Origin: Elmis aenea
Taxonomy: Eukaryota; Arthropoda; Insecta; Coleoptera; Elmidae
Length of the DNA: 64,000 bases
NCBI GenBank assembly: GCA_947652605.1
Contig: CANTFG010000132.1
Span: 1-64,000, forward strand
Direction: 5' to 3'
How positions within the stretch are numbered: position 1 is the first letter of the stretch; every line of letters starts with the position of its first letter. A program made the translations under genes and the position numbers. This document shows, piece after piece, positions 29,701 to 41,618 of the stretch. The notes under the pieces were generated by a model. It worked only from the letters and a program-made list of their open reading frames with translations. It searched no databases and was not told the origin of the DNA.

Positions 29701-32700
29701 GCTTTAGTTAATACATATGTTCCTTGAGCGACTATTTCGAAACAATTTTAATTATTGATTTGTATATCACAGGAACAGTTTATCCATCGCCTCTTTACAT
29801 GAATACAATTGTTTTGCATATGTCTTTCAATGAGCTGGTTTTCATTTTTAATAATTTCCTAAATATACCGTGCTTTAGTTAATACATATGTTCCTTGAGC
29901 GACTATTTCGAAACAATTTTAATTATTGATTTGTATATCACAGGAACAGTTTATCCATCGCCTCTTTACATGAATACAATTGTTTTGCATATGTCTTTCA
30001 ATGAGCTGGTTTTAATTTTTAATAATTTCCTAAAAATACCGTGCTTTAGTTAATACATATGTTCCTTGAGCGACTATTTCTAAACAATTTTAATTATTGA
30101 TTTGTATATCACAGGAACAATTTATCCATCGTTTCTTTACATAAATACAATGGTTTTGCATATGTCTTTCAATGAGCTGGTTTTAATTTTTAATAATTTC
30201 CTAAAAATACCGTGCTTTAGTTAATACATATGTTCCTTGAGCGACTATTTCGAAACAATTTTAATTATTGATTTGTATATCACAGGAACAGTTTATTCAT
30301 CGCCTCTTTACGTAAATACAATTGTTTTGCATATGTCTTTCAATGAGCTGGTTTTAATTTTTAATAATTTCCTAAAAATACCGTGCTTTAGTTAATACAT
30401 ATGTTCCTTGAGCGACTATTTCGAAACAATTTTAATTATTGATTTGTATATCACAGGAACAGTTTATCCATCGCTTCTTTACATGAATACAATTGTTTTG
30501 CATATATGTCTTTCAATGAGCTGGTTTTAATTTTTAATAATTTCCTAAAAATACCGTGCTTTAGTTAATACATATGTTCCTTGAGCGACTATTTCTAAAC
30601 AATTTTAATTATTGATTTGTATATCACAGGAACAGTTTATCCATCGCCTTTTTACATGAATACAATTGTTTTGCATATGTCTTTCAATGAGCTGGTTTTA
30701 ATTTTTAATAATATCCTAAAAATACCGTGCTTTAGTTAATACATATGTTCCTTGAGCGACTATATCTGAACAATTTTAATTATTGATTTGTATATCACAG
30801 GAACAGTTTATCCATAGCCTCTTTCCATGAATACAATTGTTTTGCATATGTCTTTCAAAGAGCTGGTTTTAATTTTTAATAATTTCCTAAAAATACCGTG
30901 CTTTAGTTAATACATATGTTCCTTGAGCGACTATTTCTAAACAATTTTAATTATTGATTTGTATATCACAGGAACAGTTTATCCATCGCCTCTTTACATG
31001 AATACAATTGTTTTGCATATGTCTTTCAATGAGCTGGTTTTAATTTTTAATAATATCCTAAAAATACCGTGCTTTAGTTAATACATATGTTTTTTGAGCG
31101 ACTATTTCTGAACAATTTTAATTATTGATTTGTATATCACAGGAACAGTTTATCCATCGCCTCTTTACATGAATACAATTGTTTTGCATATGTCTTTCAA
31201 AGAGCTGGTTTTAATTTTTAATAATTTCCTAAAAATACCGTGCTTTAGTTAATACATATGTTCCTTGAGCGACTATTTCGAAACAATTTTAATTATTGAT
31301 TTGTATATCACAGGAACAGTTTATCCATCGCCTCTTTACATGAATACAATTGTTTTGCATATGTCTTTCAATGAGCTGGTTTTAATTTTTAATAATTTCC
31401 TAAATATACCGTGCTTTAGTTAATACATATGTTCCTAGAGCGACTATTTCGAAACAATTTTAATTATTAATTTGTATATCACAGCAACAATTTATCCATC
31501 GTTTCTTTACATGAATACAATTGTTTTGCATATGTCTTTCAATAAGCTGGTTTTAATTTTTTAATAATTTCCTAAAAATACCGTGCTTTAGTTAATACAT
31601 ATGTTCCTTGAGCGACTATTTCTAAACAATTTTAATTATTGATTTGTATATCACAGGAACAGTTTATCCATCGCCTCTTTACGTGAATACAATTGTTTTG
31701 CATATGTCTTTCAATGAGCTGGTTTTAATTTTTAATAATTTCCTAAAAATACCGTGCTTTAGTTAATACATATGTTCCTTGAGCGACTATTTCGAAACAA
31801 TTTTAATTATTGATTTGTATATCACAGGAACAGTTTATCCATCGCCTCTTTACGTGAATACAATTGTTTTGCATATGTCTTTCAATGAGCTGGTTTTAAT
31901 TTTTAATAATTTCCTAAAAATACCGTGCTTTAGTTAATACATATGTTCCTTGAGCGACTATTTCGAAACAATTTTAATTATTGATTTGTATATCACAGGA
32001 ACAGTTTATCCATCGCCTCTTTACATGAATACAATTGTTTTGCATATGTCTTTCAATGAGCTGGTTTTAATTTTTAATAATTTCCAAAAAATACCGTGCT
32101 TTAGTTAATGCATATGTTCCTTGAGCGACTATTTCTAAACAATTTTAATTATTGATTTGTATATCCATCGCCTCTTTACATGAATACAATTGTTTTGCAT
32201 ATGTCTTTCAATGAGCTGGTTTTAATTTTTAATAATTTCCTAAAAATACCGTGCTTTAGTTAATACATATGTTCCTTGAGCGACTATTTCGAAACAATTT
32301 TAATTATTGATTTGTATATCACAGGAACAGTTTATCCATCGCCTCTTTACATGAATACAATTGTTTTGCATATGTCTTTCAATGAGCTGGTTTTAATTTT
32401 TAATAATTTCCTAAAAATACCGTGCTTTAGTTAATACATATGTTCCTTGAGCGACTATTTCGAAACAATTTTAATTATTGATTTGTATATCACAGAAACA
32501 GTTTATCCATCGCCTCTTTACATGAATACAATTGTTTTGCATATGTCTTTCAATGAGCTGGTTTTAATTTTTAATAATTTCCTAAAAATACCGTGCTTTA
32601 GTTAATACATATGTTCCTTGAGCGACTATTTCTGAACAATTTTAATTATTGATTTGTATATCACAGAAACCGTTTATCCATCGCCTCTTTACATGAATAC

Positions 32701-35700
32701 AATTGTTTTGCATATGTCTTTCAAAGAGCTGGTTTTCATTTTTAATAATTTCCTAAAAATACCGTGCTTTAGTTAATACATATGTTCCTTGAGCGACTAT
32801 TTCGAAACAATTTTAATTATTGATTTGTATATCACAGGAACAGTTTATTCATCGCCTCTTTACGTAAATACAATTGTTTTGCATATGTCTTTCAATGAGC
32901 TGGTTTTAATTTTTAATAATTTCCTAAAAATACCGTGCTTTAGTTAATACATATGTTCCTTGAGCGACTATTTCGAAACAATTTTAATTATTGATTTGTA
33001 TATCACAGGAACAGTTTATCCATCGCTTCTTTACATGAATACAATTGTTTTGCATATATGTCTTTCAATGAGCTGGTTTTAATTTTTAATAATTTCCTAA
33101 AAATACCGTGCTTTAGTTAATACATATGTTCCTTGAGCGACTATTTCTAAACAATTTTAATTATTGATTTGTATATCACAGGAACAGTTTATCCATCGCC
33201 TTTTTACATGAATACAATTGTTTTGCATATGTCTTTCAATGAGCTGGTTTTAATTTTTAATAATTTCCTAAAAATACCGTGCTTTAGTTAATACATATGT
33301 TCCTTGAGCGACTATTTCGAAACAATTTTAATTATTGATTTGTATATCACAGGAACAGTTTATCCATCGCCTCTTTACATGAATACAATTGTTTTGCATA
33401 TGTCTTTCAATGAGCTGGTTTTAATTTTTAATAATTTCCTAAATATACCGTGCTTTAGTTAATACATATGTTCCTTGAGCGACTATTTCGAAACAATTTT
33501 AATTATTGATTTGTATATCACAGGAACAGTTTATCCATCGCCTCTTTACATGAATACAATTGTTTTGCATATGTCTTTCAATGAGCTGGTTTTAATTTTT
33601 AATAATTTCCTAAAAATACCGTGCTTTAGTTAATACATATGTTCCTTGAGCGACTATTTCGAAACAATTTTAATTATTGATTTGTATATAACAGAAACAG
33701 TTTATCCATTGCCTCTTTACATGAATACAATTGTTTTGCATATGTCTTTCAATGAGCTGGTTTTAATTTTTAATAATTTCCTAAAAATACCGTGCTTTAG
33801 TTAATACATATGTTCCTTGAGCGACTATTTCGAAACAATTTTAATTATTGATTTGTATATCACAGGAACAGTTTATCCATTGCCTCTTTACATGAATACA
33901 ATTGTTTTGCATATGTCTTTCAATGAGCTGGTTTTAATTTTTAATAATTTCCTAAAAATACCGTGCTTTAGTTAATACATATGTTCCTTGAGCGACTATT
34001 TCGAAACAATTTTAATTATTGATTTGTATATCACAGGAACAGTTTATCCATCGCCTCTTTACATGAATACAATTGTTTCGCATATGTCTTTTAATGAGCT
34101 GGTTTTAATTTTTAATAATTTCCTAAAAATACCGTGCTTTAGTTAATACATATGTTCCTTGAGCGACTATTTCGAAACAATTTTAATTATTGATTTGTAT
34201 ATCACAGAAACAGTTTATCCATCGCCTCTTTACATGAATACAATTGTTTTGCATATGTCTTTCAATGAGCTGGTTTTAATTTTTAATAATTTCCTAAAAA
34301 TACCGTGCTTTAGTTAATACATATGTTCCTTGAGCGACTATTTCTAAACAATTTTAATTATTGATTTGTATATCACAGGAACAGTTTATCCATCGCCTCT
34401 TTACATGAATACAATTGTTTTGCATATGTCTTTCAATGAGCTGGTTTTAATTTTTAATAATTTCCTAAAAATACCGTGCTTTAGTTAATACATATGTTCC
34501 TTGAGCGACTATTTCGAAACAATTTTAATTATTGATTTGTATATCACAGGAACAGTTTATCCATCGCCTCTTTACATGAATACAATTGTTTTGCAGATGT
34601 CTTTCAATGAGCTGGTTTTAATTTTTAATAATTTCCTAAAAATACCGTGCTTTAGTTAATACATATGTTCCTTGAGCGACTATTTCGAAACAATTTTAAT
34701 TATTGATTTGTATATCACAGAAACAGTTTATCCATCGCCTCTTTACGTGAATACAATTGTTTTGCATATGTCTTTCAATGAGCTGGTTTTAATTTTTAAT
34801 AATTTCCTAAAAATACCGTGCTTTAGTTAATACATATGTTCCTTGAGCGACTATTTCTGAACAATTTTAATTATTGATTTGTATATCACAGAAACCGTTT
34901 ATCCATCGCCTCTTTACATGAATACAATTGTTTTGCATATGTCTTTTAATGAGCTGGTTTTAATTTTTAATAATTTCCTAAAAATACCGTGCTTTAGTTA
35001 ATACATATGTTCCTTGAGCGACTATTTCGAAACAATTTTAATTATTGATTTGTATATCACAGAAACAGTTTATCCATCGCCTCTTTACATGAATACAATT
35101 GTTTTGCATATGTCTTTCAATGAGCTGGTTTTAATTTTTAATAATTTCCTAAAAATACCGTGCTTTAGTTAATACATATGTTCCTTGAGCGACTATTTCG
35201 AAACAATTTTAATTATTGATTTGTATATCACAGGAACAGTTTATCCATTGCCTCTTTACATGAATACAATTGTTTTGCATATGTCTTTCAATGAGCTGGT
35301 TTTAATTTTTAATAATTTCCTAAAAATACCGTGCTTTAGTTAATACATATGTTCCTTGAGCGACTATTTCGAAACAATTTTAATTATTGATTTGTATATC
35401 AAAGGAACAGTTTATCCATCGCCTCTTTACATGAATACAATTGTTTCGCATATGTCTTTTAATGAGCTGGTTTTAATTTTTAATAATTTCCTAAAAATAC
35501 CGTGCTTTAGTTAATACATATGTTCCTTGAGCGACTATTTCGAAACAATTTTAATTATTGATTTGTATATCACAGAAACAGTTTATCCATCGCTTCTTTA
35601 CATGAATACAATTGTTTTGCATATGTCTTTCAATGAGCTGGTTTTAATTTTTAATAATTTCCTAAAAATACCGTGCTTTAGTTAATACATATGTTCCTTG

Positions 35701-38700
35701 AGCGACTATTTCGAAAAAATTTTAATTATTGATTTGTATATCACAGGAACAGTTTATCCATCGCCTCTTTACATGAATACAATTGTTTTGCATATGTCTT
35801 TCAATGAGCTGGTTTTAATTTTTAATAATTTCCTAAATATACCGTGCTTTAGTTAATACATATGTTCCTTGAGCGACTATTTCGAAACAATTTTAATTAT
35901 TGATTTGTATATCACAGGAACAGTTTATCCATCGCCTCTTTACATGAATACAATTGTTTTGCATATGTCTTTCAATGAGCTGGTTTTAATTTTTAATAAT
36001 TTCCTAAAAATACCGTGCTTTAGTTAATACATATGTTCCTTGAGCGACTATTTCGAAACAATTTTAATTATTGATTTGTATATAACAGAAACAGTTTATC
36101 CATTGCCTCTTTACATGAATACAATTGTTTTGCATATGTCTTTCAATGAGCTGGTTTTAATTTTTAATAATTTCCTAAAAATACCGTGCTTTAGTTAATA
36201 CATATGTTCCTTGAGCGACTATTTCGAAACAATTTTAATTATTGATTTGTATATCACAGGAACAGTTTATCCATTGCCTCTTTACATGAATACAATTGTT
36301 TTGCATATGTCTTTCAATGAGCTGGTTTTAATTTTTAATAATTTCCTAAAAATACCGTGCTTTAGTTAATACATATGTTCCTTGAGCGACTATTTCGAAA
36401 CAATTTTAATTATTGATTTGTATATCACAGGAACAGTTTATCCATCGCCTCTTTACGTGAATACAATTGTTTTGCATATGTCTTTCAATGAGCTGGTTTT
36501 AATTTTTAATAATTTCCTAAAAATACCGTGCTTTAGTTAATACATATGTTCCTTGAGCGACTATTTCGAAACAATTTTAATTATTGATTTGTATATCACA
36601 GCAACAATTTATCCATCGTTTCTTTACATGAATACAATTGTTTTGCATATGTCTTTCAATAAGCTGGTTTTAATTTTTTAATAATTTCCTAAAAATACCG
36701 TGCTTTAGTTAATACATATGTTCCTTGAGCGACTATTTCTAAACAATTTTAATTATTGATTTGTATATCACAGGAACAGTTTATCCATCGCCTCTTTACG
36801 TGAATACAATTGTTTTGCATATGTCTTTCAATGAGCTGGTTTTAATTTTTAATAATTTCCTAAAAATACCGTGCTTTAGTTAATACATATGTTCCTTGAG
36901 CGACTATTTCGAAACAATTTTAATTATTGATTTGTATATCACAGGAACAGTTTATCCATCGCCTCTTTACGTGAATACAATTGTTTTGCATATGTCTTTC
37001 AATGAGCTGGTTTTAATTTTTAATAATTTCCTAAAAATACCGTGCTTTAGTTAATACATATGTTCCTTGAGCGACTATTTCGAAACAATTTTAATTATTG
37101 ATTTGTATATCACAGAAACAGTTTATCCATCGCCTCTTTACATGAATACAATTGTTTTGCATATGTCTTTCAATGAGCTGGTTTTAATTTTTAATAATTT
37201 CCTAAAAATACCGTGCTTTAGTTAATACATATGTTCCTTGAGCGACTATTTCTGAACAATTTTAATTATTGATTTGTATATCACAGAAACCGTTTATCCA
37301 TCGCCTCTTTACATGAATACAATTGTTTTGCATATGTCTTTCAAAGAGCTGGTTTTCATTTTTAATAATTTCCTAAAAATACCGTGCTTTAGTTAATACA
37401 TATGTTCCTTGAGCGACTATTTCGAAACAATTTTAATTATTGATTTGTATATCACAGGAACAGTTTATCCATTGCCTCTTTACATGAATACAATTGTTTT
37501 GCATATGTCTTTCAATGAGCTGGTTTTAATTTTTAATAATTTCCTAAAAATACCGTGCTTTAGTTAATACATATGTTCCTTGAGCGACTATTTCGAAACA
37601 ATTTTAATTATTGATTTGTATATCACAGGAACAGTTTATCCATCGCCTCTTTACATGAATACAATTGTTTCGCATATGTCTTTTAATGAGCTGGTTTTAA
37701 TTTTTAATAATTACCTAAAAATACCGTGCTTAAGTTAATACATATGTTCCTTGAGCGACTATTTCGAAACAATTTTAATTATTGATTTGTATATCACAGA
37801 AACAGTTTATCCATCGCTTCTTTACATGAATACAATTGTTTTGCATATGTCTTTCAATGAGCTGGTTTTAATTTTTAATAATTTCCTAAAAATACCGTGC
37901 TTTAGTTAATACATATGTTCCTTGAGCGACTATTTCGAAACAATTTTAATTATTGATTTGTATATCACAGGAACAGTTTATCCATCGCCTCTTTACATGA
38001 ATACAATTGTTTTGCATATGTCTTTCAATGAGCTGGTTTTAATTTTTAATAATTTCCTAAATATACCGTGCTTTAGTTAATACATATGTTCCTTGAGCGA
38101 CTATTTCGAAACAATTTTAATTATTGATTTGTATATCACAGGAACAGTTTATCCATCGCCTCTTTACATGAATACAATTGTTTTGCATATGTCTTTCAAT
38201 GAGCTGGTTTTAATTTTTAATAATTTCCTAAAAATACCGTGCTTTAGTTAATACATATGTTCCTTGAGCGACTATTTCGAAACAATTTTAATTATTGATT
38301 TGTATATAACAGAAACAGTTTATCCATTGCCTCTTTACATGAATACAATTGTTTTGCATATGTCTTTCAATGAGCTGGTTTTAATTTTTAATAATTTCCT
38401 AAAAATACCGTGCTTTAGTTAATACATATGTTCCTTGAGCGACTATTTCGAAACAATTTTAATTATTGATTTGTATATCACAGGAACAGTTTATCCATTG
38501 CCTCTTTACATGAATACAATTGTTTTGCATATGTCTTTCAATGAGCTGGTTTTAATTTTTAATAATTTCCTAAAAATACCGTGCTTTAGTTAATACATAT
38601 GTTCCTTGAGCGACTATTTCGAAACAATTTTAATTATTGATTTGTATATCACAGGAACAGTTTATCCATCGCCTCTTTACATGAATACAATTGTTTCGCA

Positions 38701-39951
38701 TATGTCTTTTAATGAGCTGGTTTTAATTTTTAATAATTTCCTAAAAATACCGTGCTTTAGTTAATACATATGTTCCTTGAGCGACTATTTCGAAACAATT
38801 TTAATTATTGATTTGTATATCACAGAAACAGTTTATCCATCGCCTCTTTACATGAATACAATTGTTTTGCATATGTCTTTCAATGAGCTGGTTTTAATTT
38901 TTAATAATTTCCTAAAAATACCGTGCTTTAGTTAATACATATGTTCCTTGAGCGACTATTTCTAAACAATTTTAATTATTGATTTGTATATCACAGGAAC
39001 AGTTTATCCATCGCCTCTTTACATGAATACAATTGTTTTGCATATGTCTTTCAATGAGCTGGTTTTAATTTTTAATAATTTCCTAAAAATACCGTGCTTT
39101 AGTTAATACATATGTTCCTTGAGCGACTATTTCGAAACAATTTTAATTATTGATTTGTATATCACAGGAACAGTTTATTCATCGCCTCTTTACATGAATA
39201 CAATTGTTTTGCAGATGTCTTTCAATGAGCTGGTTTTAATTTTTAATAATTTCCTAAAAATACCGTGCTTTAGTTAATACATATGTTCCTTGAGCGACTA
39301 TTTCGAAACAATTTTAATTATTGATTTGTATATCACAGAAACAGTTTATCCATCGCCTCTTTACGTGAATACAATTGTTTTGCATATGTCTTTCAATGAG
39401 CTGGTTTTAATTTTTAATAATTTCCTAAAAATACCGTGCTTTAGTTAATACATATGTTCCTTGAGCGACTATTTCTGAACAATTTTAATTATTGATTTGT
39501 ATATCACAGAAACCGTTTATCCATCGCCTCTTTACATGAATACAATTGTTTTGCATATGTCTTTTAATGAGCTGGTTTTAATTTTTAATAATTTCCTAAA
39601 AATACCGTGCTTTAGTTAATACATATGTTCCTTGAGCGACTATTTCGAAACAATTTTAATTATTGATTTGTATATCACAGAAACAGTTTATCCATCGCCT
39701 CTTTACATGAATACAATTGTTTTGCATATGTCTTTCAATGAGCTGGTTTTAATTTTTAATAATTTCCTAAAAATACCGTGCTTTAGTTAATACATATGTT
39801 CCTTGAGCGACTATTTCGAAACAATTTTAATTATTGATTTGTATATCACAGGAACAGTTTATCCATTGCCTCTTTACATGAATACAATTGTTTTGCATAT
39901 GTCTTTCAAAGAGCTGGTTTTAATTTTTAATAATTTCCTAAAAATACCGTG
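2791..39951 (+). repeat. 171 bp satellite array with higher-order repeats
   Basis: About 217 head-to-tail monomers without interruption. Length variants are rare: a 2 bp AT insertion giving catatatgtc (for example 6872, 8242, 14231), an extra T (28139, 31561, 36672), a 2 bp insertion giving catttatg (17555, 24920) and one 16 bp deletion near 32165. Shared variants show higher-order units: offset 1,710 bp (3231 to 4941), 1,370 bp (7101 to 8471), 7,194 bp (about 10.8-18.0 kb against 18.0-25.4 kb), about 3.42 kb (28011 to 31434) and 2,394/2,224 bp (33691, 36085, 38309). No gene is visible in this stretch. Confidence 0.98.
10860..25440 (+). repeat. Tandem duplication of a ~42-monomer block
   Basis: Private variants recur exactly 7,194 bp apart: GCTTAAG at 10864/18058, TTTTCAATAA at 11520/18714, CATAGGTC at 14059/21253 and 15944/23138, and CTTACAATGAGCTGC at 16637/23831. 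Since 7,194 = 42 x 171 + 12, the excess fits six 2 bp AT insertions. Two variants near the right end (CAATATTA at 17413/24778 and CATTTATG at 17555/24920) are 7,365 bp apart, so the second copy gained one monomer in between. A variant at 10730 has no partner 7,194 bp later, which places the left boundary near 10.8 kb. Confidence 0.85.
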
Positions 39952-40712
39952 AGTAGTTATACTATGCAGCGGAGGGATCAAATCTTGAACATAACCTCAA
40001 AGTGTTTGGGGGGCCGAGCCCCAGTTGGTGGTAGCGAGGCCTAGTGAAAAAAAAACCTCAAAGTTTACACGAGGCTAAGTTGTAGGATGGGGCCCAGCGG
40101 AGTCCAAGCTGTAGGATGGGGCCCAGCGGAGTCCTAGTTGTAGGATGTGGCCCCCCTGTATTTTTTGACGGGTAAATTTTTAGGTTGGTATTGTGTGTAT
40201 TTTTAAATTTTGGGTGGAAGTAGTTTTGTTTGGGTTGGCAATAGCGTGTTTTTTTAAGCTGTAGGATGGGGGCCCAGCGGAGTCCTAGTTGTAGGATGTG
40301 ACCCCCTCTGTATTTTTTGGTGGGTAAATTTTTAGGTTGGTATTGTGTGTATTTTTAAATTTTGGGTGGAAGTAGTTTTGTTTGGGTTGGCAATAGCGTG
40401 TTTTTTTAGCGTAAAGAGGAATGGTTTAGAATTTGTTGCTTAAGAGTTGGATTAGGTTATCGAAGGAAAAAGAAAACAGAACAATAAAACTGAACAATAT
40501 TTATTGAACGGTTAATTAGTTGTAAATTACATATAACAATTTACATTTTGTTGGGCACGCGTTTTGGTATTTTCAAGAGCACACAAGACTAGCCTAGGCT
40601 AGGTGAGTTTTTAAACGTGAGAGGTAACTAGTGGCGCCACCTATGGTTGAATAATTCTGATAATTTGATAATATTTTGGAGTATTTATTTCAGAACAATA
40701 ACAACAGAATTT
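39952..40712 (+). repeat. Polinton left terminal inverted repeat
   Basis: About 761 bp, matching 58432-59175 in inverse orientation. Identity stops inside the shared aacaacagaattt string near 40712. It contains a ~150 bp tandem duplication (units starting at 40107 and 40257) built from a GTAGGATGGGGCCCAGCGG block plus a T/G-rich stretch, the palindromes CTAGCCTAGGCTAG (40589-40602) and GTGGCGCCAC (40631-40640), and on the minus strand an AATAAA near 40500 that could polyadenylate the outward-facing exonuclease-like transcript. The outer part is G/C-rich against an A/T-rich interior. Confidence 0.93.
40107..40408 (+). repeat. Two ~150 bp direct repeats inside left TIR
   Basis: Units start with AGCTGTAGGATGGGG at 40107 and 40257. 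Each ends in GGGTTGGCAATAGCGTG and a T run. The same pair lies inverted in the right repeat, where one unit lacks about 17 bp. This explains why the right repeat is shorter (744 against 761 bp). Confidence 0.85.
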
Positions 40713-40749
40713 CTGAATTTTGCTGACTTATTAATAAATATTTAGTCAA

Positions 40750-41238
40750 TTAATTATTAATAAACCAGTTATATAACATTTTTACGTTCTCTTTTGAACA
40801 TTTTAAATTGTTTTGTAAATGCTGGTTACAATGGCATTTTCTGTTATTGAAACTTTTTAATAAAACATTTATGGCGGGACACCCCAGCTCATCTAAATCT
40901 GTTATTATATTGATTCCGCTTAAAAGTTTATGTAGTAAGTCTTTTTTGTTCATTCCTTTAACTAACACATTGTCATTTTGCACAATGCTAATTATGTATG
41001 CACATATATTTTCAAATTGTATAAAATTTTTGTTTTCACTGGTCCAATCCAATCCGTGCACATAATTGGTGGTCCAATCAATATGCTGCTTAAAGTCTGG
41101 CGAAAGCCAAGTGATGATTTTGGGTAGGTTAACGAAAGTATGAAACGTTGAACCGGTACTGATATTTAAAATCGCAATTTCTTTAATAAAGAAATCACTT
41201 GTTTTGTAGTGGAAGCCTTGAATATCTATGACATACAT
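40750..41238 (-). CDS. Exonuclease-like hypothetical protein (RNase H-fold candidate)
   Basis: 162 aa from the ATG at 41238; the frame is open to 41259. I prefer 41238 because a predicted splice acceptor (AG at 41252-41251, behind TTGTTTC) lies between the two and would remove the upstream ATG. The N-terminus has a hydrophobic strand with Asp (YVIDIQGF), then KEIAIL, then a HGLDW segment near the middle. The C-terminal half has ITDLDELGCP followed by a CHC...H...C cluster. This layout resembles a family found beside insect mobile elements that I read as a divergent DEDD-type exonuclease fold, but the canonical D-x-E is D-x-Q here, so activity is doubtful. It is the last minus-strand gene before the left repeat and points outward. 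Its 3' end is partly duplicated at the right end of the element. Confidence 0.55.
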   Translation of the reverse strand: MYVIDIQGFHYKTSDFFIKEIAILNISTGSTFHTFVNLPKIITWLSPDFKQHIDWTTNYVHGLDWTSENKNFIQFENICAYIISIVQNDNVLVKGMNKKDLLHKLLSGINIITDLDELGCPAINVLLKSFNNRKCHCNQHLQNNLKCSKENVKMLYNWFINN

Positions 41239-41250
41239 TTGGGGTTGTAA

Positions 41251-41315
41251 CTGAAACAATTAAATAAGAGATATGATATATATATTTTAAGTTAATTGCA
41301 ATAATAAATGTTTAC
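41251..41315 (-). other. Predicted 65 nt intron in 5' leader of exonuclease-like gene
   Basis: On the minus strand the donor is AAAG|GTAAAC (ending at 41316) and the acceptor is TTGTTTCAG (exon resumes at 41250). A TATAAAAAG box at 41499-41491 lies about 180 nt upstream, so the leader exon would span roughly 41465-41316. A short upstream ORF in that exon ends before the donor. Confidence 0.55.
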
Positions 41316-41490
41316 CTTTGTTTTAAAAAGGAGAGGGTGGTATAGTTTCCTCACACTTAAGGTTTTTATTTTCACTTCTTTTCTTTGACAATGACGATTG
41401 GTGTACAGACAGAGAATGCGCACAGAAACAAAAATACATGCAGCAACGTTGACAGAATCGAGTATCAAGTGGTTCTGTGTACACAGTCGT

Positions 41491-41499
41491 CTTTTTATA
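41491..41499 (-). promoter_or_regulatory. TATA box for exonuclease-like gene
   Basis: Minus-strand TATAAAAAG stands alone in this gap, upstream of the predicted leader exon. The rest of 41500-41618 holds no other gene that I can see. Confidence 0.5.
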
Positions 41500-41618
41500 C
41501 TCTATTACCGACGTCAATGAAATGAAGTGAAGTGGAGTAGGTAAACATGGAACGCTGTTTGTATTTGGTTGTTTCTTAATGTGATAAGATTAATTAAAAA
41601 AACAAGCAAAAGAGGATT

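Noticed and set aside
1..39951. Primate alpha satellite, because of the 171 bp period
   Set aside because: The sequence does not resemble alpha satellite, and the gene content is insect-like. The length match is coincidence.
40808..41065. Plus-strand 85-aa ORF
   Set aside because: Antisense shadow of the exonuclease-like gene.
41323..41517. 64-aa Cys-rich minus-strand ORF
   Set aside because: Overlaps the TATA box and predicted leader exon, and stops before the splice donor. At most an upstream ORF.
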